64,000 nucleotides of DNA from Pseudomonas fluorescens (GTDB lineage: Bacteria > Pseudomonadota > Gammaproteobacteria > Pseudomonadales > Pseudomonadaceae), in contig NZ_CABVHY010000023.1 of assembly GCF_902497875.1 (NCBI RefSeq), positions 1 to 64,000 on the forward strand. Direction: 5' to 3'. Made by a program: the position numbers and the translations under genes. Below the pieces are notes generated by a model that made no database searches, was not told the origin of the DNA, and saw nothing but the letters and a program-made list of their open reading frames with translations. Shown here one piece after another: positions 48,038 through 55,133 of the stretch. How positions within the stretch are numbered: position 1 is the stretch's first letter; the number at the start of each line of letters is the position of its first letter.

Positions 48038-49090
48038 ATGATTGATGCTGTTGACTTGTTTTGCGGCGCAGGGGGATTGACGGCCGGCTTACGTATGGCA
48101 GGCATCAATGTCAGGGCGGGTTACGACATTGACCGAAACTGTGAGTATGCATATCGGGAAAATAATCAAGCTGAATTTGTTGCCAAAAGCGTGTCTGACG
48201 TTACTGCCGACGAAATATGCTCGTGGTATCAATCAGGCCGAATCAAGCTTCTTGCCGGCTGCGCGCCGTGTCAGCCATTCTCATCCTATAGTTTGGGGCG
48301 CGATACTCGCACAGATAGGAAGTGGCCCCTGCTTTATGAGTTTAAAAGACTGATTGAGGCAGCCAACCCAGACATTGTCACCATGGAAAATGTTCCGGAC
48401 GTGACCAAGCATCAAGTCTATCAAGATTTCGTAGATGGGCTTCAGGCTGAATATCACGTGTGGGCTGGAACAATCCGATGCGTTGATTATGGCTTGCCTC
48501 AACATCGACGCCGCCATGTGCTCATTGCCTCCAGGCTCGGCGCCATATCTATGATTCCGCCTACGCATATTGGTAAGCCTGTAACGGTTGCTCAGGCTAT
48601 CGGCCATCTACCTAAAATTGCTGCAGGAGCATGCGACCCTTCAGACGAGTTGCATAGGGCCGCTACGCTTACTCCTATAAACTTGCAGCGCATCATGCAA
48701 TCAACTCCAGGCGGAACATGGAAATCTTGGCCGGAAGAGTTGCGCGCTGATTGCCACCGCAAAGCAAGCGGGAAAACCTTCCCTAGTGTTTACGGTAGAA
48801 TGCGGCCTGATGAGCCGGGCCCGACAATGACTACGCTATGCTATGGTTTTGGCAATGGTCGCTTTGGTCATCCCCAGCAAGATCGTGCAATCTCACTGCG
48901 AGAGGCGGCCATCCTACAGTCCTTCCCGGATGAATATAAGTTTATGCCTTCGGATAAAATAACATTTAAAGGTGTGGGAAGAATGATTGGTAATGCTGTA
49001 CCGGTCAGGCTGGGGGAGGTAATTGGATTAAGTATTCAAGAGCATCTAAAATCTCACGCTGTGCTCCTCGCCCTTAATAGCCGTAACTAA
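48038..49090 (+). CDS. C5-cytosine DNA methyltransferase of the accessory cassette
   Basis: The 350-residue enzyme starts MIDAVDLFCGAGGLTAGLRM (motif I). The catalytic Cys78 lies in CAPCQPFSSYS (motif IV), followed by MENVPDV (VI), YGLPQHRRRHVLIAS (VIII) and the C-terminal GNAVPVRLGEV (X). All canonical motifs are intact, unlike the methyltransferase at 38967. Base composition is lower in GC than the phage average. It converges on the HEPN and DUF262 genes and may provide self-protection for them. Confidence 0.92.
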   Translation: MIDAVDLFCGAGGLTAGLRMAGINVRAGYDIDRNCEYAYRENNQAEFVAKSVSDVTADEICSWYQSGRIKLLAGCAPCQPFSSYSLGRDTRTDRKWPLLYEFKRLIEAANPDIVTMENVPDVTKHQVYQDFVDGLQAEYHVWAGTIRCVDYGLPQHRRRHVLIASRLGAISMIPPTHIGKPVTVAQAIGHLPKIAAGACDPSDELHRAATLTPINLQRIMQSTPGGTWKSWPEELRADCHRKASGKTFPSVYGRMRPDEPGPTMTTLCYGFGNGRFGHPQQDRAISLREAAILQSFPDEYKFMPSDKITFKGVGRMIGNAVPVRLGEVIGLSIQEHLKSHAVLLALNSRN

Positions 49091-49092
49091 AG

Positions 49093-49115
49093 AGGCCCCT
49101 CGTAACGAAGGGCCT
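49093..49115. terminator. hairpin between convergent methyltransferase and HEPN genes
   Basis: AGGCCC, an 11-base loop and GGGCCT lie between the two stop codons. On the minus strand it is followed by CTTTAG, so T-run support is modest. Confidence 0.55.
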
Positions 49116-49133
49116 AATAACGAACAATATTTT

Positions 49134-49865
49134 TCAGCCCGGAAGGGCCGCCGCATATGTGCGCTGCCTTAGATAATATGACACGGACCATAGCACAGAT
49201 CGCAAATAAACGGCCGTCTCATATGATACTTTTGCTAGGTACTCTGGAGATACATCATGACCGCACTGCTCGAATGACAATCGACCATGCGCCAAGGCGT
49301 TGCGCTTATCTTTGACATCTTTTATTTGCCGCAGTATGTTACGCCCTTTTAAATTAGGATCTGGACTTTTAAAGCCATACTTCACGGCGGTGAGCCTAAT
49401 TTCCCTGCAGTCGACGTTTCCGGAAAATATTTGGTTTTTATTATAGCCGAGCTTGGTTATTGCGATTTCTATCGGATGCACTCTGTCGTCGAGCGCCTGA
49501 GCATTGTTATCCCTTAATGCTCGCTTGAAGTGATTTAGTGCGATGTTCTGCAAGTCTCTACTGAGTCCGTCGAATCCCAAATTGTCACTATCCACAGTCT
49601 TGTGAATAGTGTCGATAGCGTTTGTCATCGTCGCTTCGACAAAATTGTATAGTAGTAAATATGCATTCGCTCTTAGCGTTTTTGTTAGCTCTCGAGAGAG
49701 TGGAAAGTCTTCCGCTGGGTGCGCGGGACCTCCCTCTGCGCGGGTTAGCGCGGTAATCCTGTTGCTGGAGATAAATTCTGTGAGGGCGATATAGCGCCTG
49801 ACTTCTGCATGGCGCTGTCGAAATAGATCGTACAACTCAAAAATTAGGACCTCGCTATTGGTCAT
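49134..49865 (-). CDS. HEPN-domain protein (MAE_28990/MAE_18760-like), probable ribonuclease
   Basis: The 243-residue, largely helical protein starts MTNSEVLIFELYDLFRQRHA at 49865, overlapping the DUF262 stop by 11 bases. It has the HEPN catalytic signature in DKRNALAHG (Arg188-Asn189 ... His193) and an earlier conserved NFVEATMTNAID segment of the MAE_28990/MAE_18760 family. HEPN proteins of this type are usually RNases in toxin or anti-phage systems. The coupling to DUF262 suggests a sensor-effector pair. AT-richer than surrounding phage genes. Confidence 0.85.
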   Translation of the reverse strand: MTNSEVLIFELYDLFRQRHAEVRRYIALTEFISSNRITALTRAEGGPAHPAEDFPLSRELTKTLRANAYLLLYNFVEATMTNAIDTIHKTVDSDNLGFDGLSRDLQNIALNHFKRALRDNNAQALDDRVHPIEIAITKLGYNKNQIFSGNVDCREIRLTAVKYGFKSPDPNLKGRNILRQIKDVKDKRNALAHGRLSFEQCGHDVSPEYLAKVSYETAVYLRSVLWSVSYYLRQRTYAAALPG

Positions 49866-50955
49866 ATTCAATCGCTCTACCCAAAAGGCTGTCTCGAACA
49901 AAGTGAATTCTATTGATGACCTTTGGTCTTGAGTTGCTTGAGTCGGATCGCGTGAGTGTCTTAAATTCTTCACTAGCGAGCCAGTCCATAGGTGCGGAGG
50001 TTAGGTTGCTTTTTTCTATCTGCGCTAGAGCTACTCCAACGGCAATGGACTCAAATCTAATTCGGGGAACAGAGAGATTATTTTTATCTTTTTTGAATCC
50101 GTTGGAAAAATTAGTCTCCACGAATTCGAGCATTTGTTCAAAACGCGATTCTAGTGATTTAGGGTCAAAGGTACTGCTATTCATGCTTTCGAGATAGTCA
50201 TCTAGAAATAAATCGACTCTCTTGTTAAACGTTTTATATCTGTCGAGATAAGCAAAGAATCGAAGCGTCATTTCCTCGTAGTCTCGATGGTTTATCCTGA
50301 CATCGCTTATAGGGCAAAGGGTTCTAAATTTTAAATTTGCAGCTATTTCTTTAACGAAGTCAGTAAAAGCTCCATCTTTCGAACCAAAACGTTGTTCCAT
50401 GTCCTTGAGTTTCGTACCACCTGTATTTAGTCGGTCGAATAATTGGCGACGGGCCTCCTCATCGACTTCCATCAGTTCAATCATTCTCATCGTTTTGCGC
50501 TTAAATCTGAGCTGTCTTGGTATTGTGAAATCTTTGAAGCGAAATCCATTCAGTAGCGGCAGCATCTTAAGGTCGGCAAGAACAAGATCTCCATGAAGGA
50601 AGCGTGTCAAAGTTCTTATGCGTTGCGATCCGTCAACTATCTCTAAGCGACCCTCGTTTTCCCCGTTGTTTACGTCGGCAACATATAGATACGGTATGGG
50701 AAGATTTAAAAAAATGGATTCAATAAACCTTGCTTGCTGATTATCAGACCATACCAGCTCACGCTGATAGTCCGGAATGAAAAGCTCAGCCTTATCGCTC
50801 TCTTCCAGCTTCTCTGTGTATTTTGAAACTATTACCTCAATTGGATATTCTCTTATGTCAAAATCGGTTTCTTTTTGTTTTTCTACAATTTGCTTCTCTG
50901 CCACTTCCTGTTGCGCTTCTGTAATGGATGGGAATAAATCGCTCTGTCTAGCCAT
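49855..50955 (-). CDS. DUF262 (ParB/GmrS-like) protein
   Basis: The 366-residue product has the DUF262 set: IPDYQRELVWSDNQQARFIE (60-80), LNLPIPYLYV, the ParB-like motif DGSQR (108-112) and LFDRLNTGGTKL. DUF262 domains bind and hydrolyse nucleotides in type IV enzymes such as GmrSD. The HNH nuclease domain (DUF1524) of those enzymes is absent; the second half is helical and unassigned. The overlapping HEPN gene may supply the nuclease instead. The gene is clearly AT-richer than the flanks. Confidence 0.9.
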   Translation of the reverse strand: MARQSDLFPSITEAQQEVAEKQIVEKQKETDFDIREYPIEVIVSKYTEKLEESDKAELFIPDYQRELVWSDNQQARFIESIFLNLPIPYLYVADVNNGENEGRLEIVDGSQRIRTLTRFLHGDLVLADLKMLPLLNGFRFKDFTIPRQLRFKRKTMRMIELMEVDEEARRQLFDRLNTGGTKLKDMEQRFGSKDGAFTDFVKEIAANLKFRTLCPISDVRINHRDYEEMTLRFFAYLDRYKTFNKRVDLFLDDYLESMNSSTFDPKSLESRFEQMLEFVETNFSNGFKKDKNNLSVPRIRFESIAVGVALAQIEKSNLTSAPMDWLASEEFKTLTRSDSSNSRPKVINRIHFVRDSLLGRAIEYDQ

Positions 50956-51049
50956 ATTTCCTCCTTAATTATCAGCTCCGCAAGGAGCTCCTTAGAACGC
51001 TCGCTCTACAAATCCCACCACCAGATTGGCTCCAAACCCTCACCACCGT

Positions 51050-51289
51050 TTAGTCAGCCTTCCCCCGCACAATCCTCCCAGCCCCGATCTCCACTGCATA
51101 AGCATTCAACCGATCGTCATCTGCCTGGAAGATCTTGCACATCCTCAGCACGGCCTGGGAGTCTGCCTCATTCCCGGCCAGTCTCAGCCGCTCGGCGACC
51201 CGCAGTAGCTCCACTGCCGACCACTTGAGGTCAGAGGCGACGCCCTGGAGATCGCGCTTTAGGTCTTGATTTGGCTTGGTCAGTGTCAT
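51050..51289 (-). CDS. small helical protein, paralogue 1
   Basis: The 79-residue product begins MTLTKPNQDLKRDLQGVASD and ends EIGAGRIVRGKAD. It is closely related to the gene at 51630-51857 and more distantly to 51347-51556. Function unknown; possibly a small regulator of the immunity block. Confidence 0.65.
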   Translation of the reverse strand: MTLTKPNQDLKRDLQGVASDLKWSAVELLRVAERLRLAGNEADSQAVLRMCKIFQADDDRLNAYAVEIGAGRIVRGKAD

Positions 51290-51346
51290 CTATGCCTCAT
51301 GCATATTCTGGCCGCTTTAGGCCTTTTAATGAGTCCATGTCGGTGT

Positions 51347-51556
51347 TCAATGAAGGGTCGTAACCCTGCGACTTTCGCCAATCCTGATCCGGTCCAGCGC
51401 CCGGTTTAGAGAATCCAAGGCATCAAGGAGGGCTTTCGCCTCGGTCTCTCGACCATCTCCCCAAAGGCGCTCAGCCATTTTGTTCAAGGCTTGGATAGAA
51501 TGCTCAATTTCAGCAGCAGTCGCTGCTGCTTTACTGTCCGCCTGTTTCTTCTTCAT
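51347..51556 (-). CDS. small helical protein, paralogue 2
   Basis: The 69-residue product begins MKKKQADSKAAATAAEIEHS. It is a helical hairpin-like protein with AERLWGDGRETEAKALLDAL, comparable to AERLRLAGNEADSQAVLRMC in the neighbour. Function unknown. Confidence 0.55.
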   Translation of the reverse strand: MKKKQADSKAAATAAEIEHSIQALNKMAERLWGDGRETEAKALLDALDSLNRALDRIRIGESRRVTTLH

Positions 51557-51629
51557 TGAGTAACCCGTTTGCAGGGCATTGCTTGTCCTTCAGTAACTAG
51601 CGCAAATACATAGCTCGCCAGAACGCATG

Positions 51630-51857
51630 CTACTCAGCCTTCCCCCGCACAATCCTTCCCGCCTTCACCTCATCCGCATACGACCTCAGCCGATCAGCCT
51701 GCTCATGCAGTTTTACGATCGTCGCCATTGCCTCCAGAAGCTCCGTATTCCCGCGCTGCCTTTCCATCCTGAACATTTCCAGGGCGGCTTCTTCTAGGGC
51801 GAACGCGGCGGCTTTCAGGTCGCGGCGCAGCTGCTGGTTGGGCTTGGTGAGTGACAT
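51630..51857 (-). CDS. small helical protein, paralogue 3
   Basis: The 75-residue product begins MSLTKPNQQLRRDLKAAAFA and ends EVKAGRIVRGKAE. It shares both ends with the gene at 51050-51289, including nearly the same 3' nucleotide sequence. It lies directly after cI on the same strand. Confidence 0.65.
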   Translation of the reverse strand: MSLTKPNQQLRRDLKAAAFALEEAALEMFRMERQRGNTELLEAMATIVKLHEQADRLRSYADEVKAGRIVRGKAE

Positions 51858-51895
51858 GGGGCTCTCCCATTGGGTCGTCTTGCGGCGGATGACCG

Positions 51896-52759
51896 CTAAA
51901 CCTTCCTGGCATTCCACACCATCAGGACCTTTGCCCTGATGGTTACGTCGTCGATTCGCGCTGCCAGCTTTTCATAATGCTTGTTGTCAGAGATGAGCCA
52001 CAGATGGTCCTCGTCCTTTCGCTGAAGTCGCTTTATGAAAAGCTCGTCATGCCAATTAAGGAGGTAGACACCTTCGCCGGCGTATTCGGTGATTCCGCGA
52101 TCCACGATCACGGGATCTTTGTCCTCGATGGTGCCTTCCATGCTCTGGCCCCATCCTGTAACCATGGCCAGGGCGGAGTTTGAGGTGTAGGAGACGCCTT
52201 TCTCGCGCAGCAACTCTTCCCTGACGACCAGGTTTCGAATCGCCTCATTGTAATCAGGCGGCACCTGTCCGTTACCCATGGCGCCGCGCACGTCGTATTG
52301 AGGTATCAGGATCTCGTCTTTCTTAGGGCGCAGGCCTTCCATGTTGGCCGGCAAATAGCTTGCCGGCTCTTTCTCTGGCTCTTCTGCTGCTGCCACGATC
52401 CGATCGCGGGCCTCATTTGAAAGCCCTTTTACCTTGCTGAGCATTTGCCGAACCAAGTCTGACGTAGACCGGGAGGGCGTGTTCGGCTCCAAAGCGTCAG
52501 CCGTTTCGCTGCTAAGAGGATCCTCTGGAAGGTTTTCGAAGGAGAATCCGGGGCGCAACCCCCAATGCTCTGGGCCTACTACATCCCCAAAATAATTGAT
52601 CACATCCATCAGCTTCGACTTGTCGATACGGCCAGTTTTCACCCAGCCCTGTATCGACGGAGGCTTCACGAAGAAGTCGTCTGCGATTTTCTTTTTCGAT
52701 ACGCCCTTGGCGATCCGCGCTGCCTCGATGGCTGCGCCTAATTCTGGTCCGGTAAGCAT
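51896..52759 (-). CDS. cI: CI-type phage repressor with S24 peptidase domain
   Basis: The 287-residue repressor has a helix-turn-helix (about 5-60: GVSKKKIADDFFVKPPSIQG), a linker with a likely self-cleavage site in VRGAMGNG (about 158-164), and a LexA/UmuD-like catalytic domain with Ser206 (GQSMEG) and Lys243 (FIKR). It keeps the prophage silent, and RecA-stimulated self-cleavage would induce it. Its start codon overlaps an operator palindrome, so it probably regulates itself. Confidence 0.93.
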   Translation of the reverse strand: MLTGPELGAAIEAARIAKGVSKKKIADDFFVKPPSIQGWVKTGRIDKSKLMDVINYFGDVVGPEHWGLRPGFSFENLPEDPLSSETADALEPNTPSRSTSDLVRQMLSKVKGLSNEARDRIVAAAEEPEKEPASYLPANMEGLRPKKDEILIPQYDVRGAMGNGQVPPDYNEAIRNLVVREELLREKGVSYTSNSALAMVTGWGQSMEGTIEDKDPVIVDRGITEYAGEGVYLLNWHDELFIKRLQRKDEDHLWLISDNKHYEKLAARIDDVTIRAKVLMVWNARKV

Positions 52760-52824
52760 TGCCTAATTAGGCCTATTCTGAAGTTGGTTAGGCAATGGCT
52801 TGTCTGAGATAAGGTAATGCCTTA
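52757..52824. promoter_or_regulatory. candidate right operator region (OR) between cI and cro
   Basis: Three related sites occur: the perfect palindrome GCCTAATTAGGC (52761-52772), TTAGGCAAT (52789-52797) and TAAGGTAATGCCTTA (52810-52824). The half site TTAGGCA/TGCCTAA also appears at 46631-46670. The arrangement matches a lambda-type three-site operator. Confidence 0.7.
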
Positions 52825-52854
52825 TATTCACGATCAATCTCCAGGAGATAAATC

Positions 52855-53103
52855 ATGAAATCAGCAGAAGCAGCCAAAGAAGCATCCCGTTTGCTGGGCA
52901 GCCAAGCGGAAATGGCTCGCCGCCTGTGTGTTACCGCCCCGACCGTGAATCAGTGGTGCTCGGGTGAGCGTGCAGTGCCTGTCAGGCGCGCCTTGCAAAT
53001 TGAAGCGCTGACCGAGGGGGCGGTTAATCGCGCCGATCTTTGCCCTACGTTCCCGTGGGGTCAGATCGCCCCAACCTCCAATCAAGCACTTTCTGCCGCC
53101 TAA
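52855..53103 (+). CDS. cro: Cro-like (YdaS-type) regulator
   Basis: The 82-residue protein begins MKSAEAAKEASRLLGSQAEM and has the helix-turn-helix ARRLCVTAPTVNQWCSGERA. It is divergent from cI and is the first gene of the rightward operon, the Cro position. AGGAG lies upstream. Confidence 0.85.
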   Translation: MKSAEAAKEASRLLGSQAEMARRLCVTAPTVNQWCSGERAVPVRRALQIEALTEGAVNRADLCPTFPWGQIAPTSNQALSAA

Positions 53104-53139
53104 CCCAGTCCCGTCACCCCCGAATGCGGAAGTGAACCA

Positions 53140-53484
53140 ATGGCCTACGACAACAAGACGCATCGCAACACTCACCAGCTGAAGTCGCGCCTGAATGACG
53201 ATGCCTACGCCGCTATCAAGGTGGAAGCGGAGGCGCGCGAGATTCAGCCGGGCGCCTTGGTTCGCGACCTCACTTTGGCGGCTTTGCGGTTCAAAGAGGA
53301 TTACGGCTACTTCCCTTTGATCGACGACAACGAGCTGGACGGCTTTCCGGCGCTGGGCGAGCTGGCTCGCGAGCTAAAAATTCAGCCTGACGCACTAGTT
53401 CGCGACCTCATTCGGGCGGCCCTGAAAGCCAAGCGAGAGCAGGACGCTATTCCCCAGGTCAACGACAAGAAACGCAGCGCCTGA
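53140..53484 (+). CDS. small protein with internal duplication, likely DNA-binding
   Basis: The 114-residue product contains two copies of one motif: AREIQPGALVRDLTLAALRF and ARELKIQPDALVRDLIRAALK. The pattern resembles ribbon-helix-helix/CopG proteins that bind operators as dimers; here two units are fused. It follows cro closely and may be a second early regulator. Confidence 0.65.
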   Translation: MAYDNKTHRNTHQLKSRLNDDAYAAIKVEAEAREIQPGALVRDLTLAALRFKEDYGYFPLIDDNELDGFPALGELARELKIQPDALVRDLIRAALKAKREQDAIPQVNDKKRSA

Positions 53485-53506
53485 ACAGGCCATGGAGGAG
53501 GCACTA

Positions 53507-53734
53507 ATGCCTGCATTAACGGAAGTAGGGCAGTACACGCAGGACGAGAAAGACGAGCTTGAGCGGTGGGCTGACGAGGTCGGTATCGGCATGGATCAGC
53601 TGGCCGATCGAATCTTGCAAATAACAGAGCGTGCGGTTGAGCGGCGAAGTGCCGCTCGCCTCGCAGCAGATAAAGCAGCCTTGCGAAGCCGCCCCCAGGC
53701 AGAAAACGTGGTTTCGATTTTCCCTGTGAGGTGA
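53507..53734 (+). CDS. small hypothetical protein
   Basis: The 75-residue product starts MPALTEVGQYTQDEKDELER; GGAGGAG lies six bases before the ATG at 53507. It is helical and charged. Unknown function. Confidence 0.6.
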   Translation: MPALTEVGQYTQDEKDELERWADEVGIGMDQLADRILQITERAVERRSAARLAADKAALRSRPQAENVVSIFPVR

Positions 53735-53740
53735 AGGTCC

Positions 53741-53806
53741 GGCCCCTTATTAGGGGCCATTGCAGCAGGGATCGGACCAGGCGGGGCTGGCACCTAATAA
53801 GGGGCC
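53741..53806. repeat. nested palindromes forming a large inverted repeat
   Basis: GGCCCCTTATTAGGGGCC (53741-53758) can itself fold and is also complementary, with one mismatch, to GGCACCTAATAAGGGGCC (53789-53806). The two alternative structures are mutually exclusive. It lies between two genes of the rightward operon. Confidence 0.75.
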
Positions 53807-53823
53807 AAGAAGAAAAGAAGGTC

Positions 53824-53889
53824 ATGGGTTCATCCCTGATCAATTTCGGTGATGGCATTTTGGCTGCATTAGCACAAAGGAAAAACTAG
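53824..53889 (+). CDS. possible 21-residue leader peptide
   Basis: The frame encodes MGSSLINFGDGILAALAQRK plus one residue, with GAAGG upstream and the stop four bases before the next gene. It could be a short amphipathic peptide or simply a leader. Low confidence. Confidence 0.3.
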   Translation: MGSSLINFGDGILAALAQRKN

Positions 53890-53892
53890 GAC

Positions 53893-54360
53893 ATGAAAAC
53901 GCTCGTACTAGAGACCCGCCGCCAAGTTATGGCTGCCGTGTCCAGCGCCTTCCCTGGCGGCATGGACTGCGCCGCGGCTCGTCTCGGGATCAAGGACAAG
54001 CGCCTGGAAAACCAGATCTACGAGACAGCAGGGTGCAAGCCTCTGAGTGACGCCGAGATCTTCGTGCTGGAAAGCGAAACCAAGACTGAGCATCTGCCCG
54101 ACTACATCTGCGCCATGTACGGCGGCGTGTTCGTGAAAATTCCTGAGGCTGGCCAGCTGGATAACGTCGACCTCTATCAGCGCTCGCTTCATGAGTCGGT
54201 TATGCGCGGCGAGATGGACCGCTTTGTCGAAATGGCCCTGGCTGACGGGGAGATGGATGAGTCGGAAGCCAAGCGCTATCGGTCCATGCACGCCAAGTAC
54301 ATCGCCGCCAGCCTCGAAAAGGTTGGGGCAGTGATCGAGCTGCACAAGGCGCGCGGCTAA
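53893..54360 (+). CDS. YmfL/CII-like regulatory protein
   Basis: The 155-residue product begins MKTLVLETRRQVMAAVSSAF, with the YmfL-type segment DCAAARLGIKDKRLENQIYE and CKPLSDAEIFVLE. The position after cro fits a CII-type activator. The second half is acidic and helical. Confidence 0.7.
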   Translation: MKTLVLETRRQVMAAVSSAFPGGMDCAAARLGIKDKRLENQIYETAGCKPLSDAEIFVLESETKTEHLPDYICAMYGGVFVKIPEAGQLDNVDLYQRSLHESVMRGEMDRFVEMALADGEMDESEAKRYRSMHAKYIAASLEKVGAVIELHKARG

Positions 54361-54370
54361 ATCGCAGGCA

Positions 54371-54402
54371 CAAAAAAGCCAGGTTCGTGGCCTGGCTTCT
54401 TC
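54371..54402 (+). terminator. terminator after the YmfL-like gene
   Basis: AAAAAAGCCAGG, loop and CCTGGCTTCTTC. The minus-strand side has the better T run. Confidence 0.6.
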
Positions 54403-54431
54403 AACAACTTGTAAAACAATGCGGGGCCATT

Positions 54432-55133
54432 ATGAACACGATCGTCGCTCCAAGCAACACGGTCACCATGTCGAGCCGGGAAATCGCCGAGCTCACCGGC
54501 AAGCAGCACAAGGACGTGATCCGTGATGTTCGCGCCATGCGGAAAGCGCTGGAGTCTGATGGCGCAGATCTGCGCCATCTCCATGAGATCAAGGATGGCC
54601 GGGATTACACCGCCGAGTTTCGCCTTGATCGCCTACTGACCGAAACACTCCTGACCGGCTACAGCATCCCGCTTCGTTACCGGGTCGTGACACGTTTGAG
54701 CGAACTTGAAAACGTGTCACGACAGGTTGTCACGGTCCCGCAAACTCTTCCTGAAGCACTCAGGCTCGCAGCCGACCAGGCCGAGCACAACCTTCAGCTT
54801 CAGGCCGTCATCCAGAAGCAGACACCGAAGGTCGAGGCATTGAATCGCCTCGCCAATACCCATGGCTCCGTCTGCATCACCAATGCCGCCAAACAGCTTG
54901 GGGTGGCACCTCTGCGGCTATTCAAGTGGTTGAGCGACAACCGCTGGATCTATCGCCGGACCAGTCACTCCAGCTGGTCTGCATTCCAGCCTCGGCTATC
55001 CAGCGGCCTGCTTGAGCACAAGCTGGTGAAGGTCGGCGCCGAACTGGAAGAGCTCAAAGTCGTCGAGCAAGTCATGGTCACTCGCCGCGGCATCACCACC
55101 CTGGCCGAACAAATCCAAGGAACACCCCTGTGA
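54432..55133 (+). CDS. Rha/KilAC-type phage regulatory protein
   Basis: The 233-residue product starts MNTIVAPSNTVTMSSREIAE at 54432. The Rha domain (about 10-95: TGKQHKDVIRDVRAM and GRDYTAEFRLDRLLTETLLTG) is followed by a C-terminal KilAC-like domain (about 125-225: NTHGSVCITNAAKQLGVAPL and LFKWLSDNRWIYRR). Such proteins act as antirepressors or regulators. It overlaps the O-like gene. Confidence 0.88.
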   Translation: MNTIVAPSNTVTMSSREIAELTGKQHKDVIRDVRAMRKALESDGADLRHLHEIKDGRDYTAEFRLDRLLTETLLTGYSIPLRYRVVTRLSELENVSRQVVTVPQTLPEALRLAADQAEHNLQLQAVIQKQTPKVEALNRLANTHGSVCITNAAKQLGVAPLRLFKWLSDNRWIYRRTSHSSWSAFQPRLSSGLLEHKLVKVGAELEELKVVEQVMVTRRGITTLAEQIQGTPL

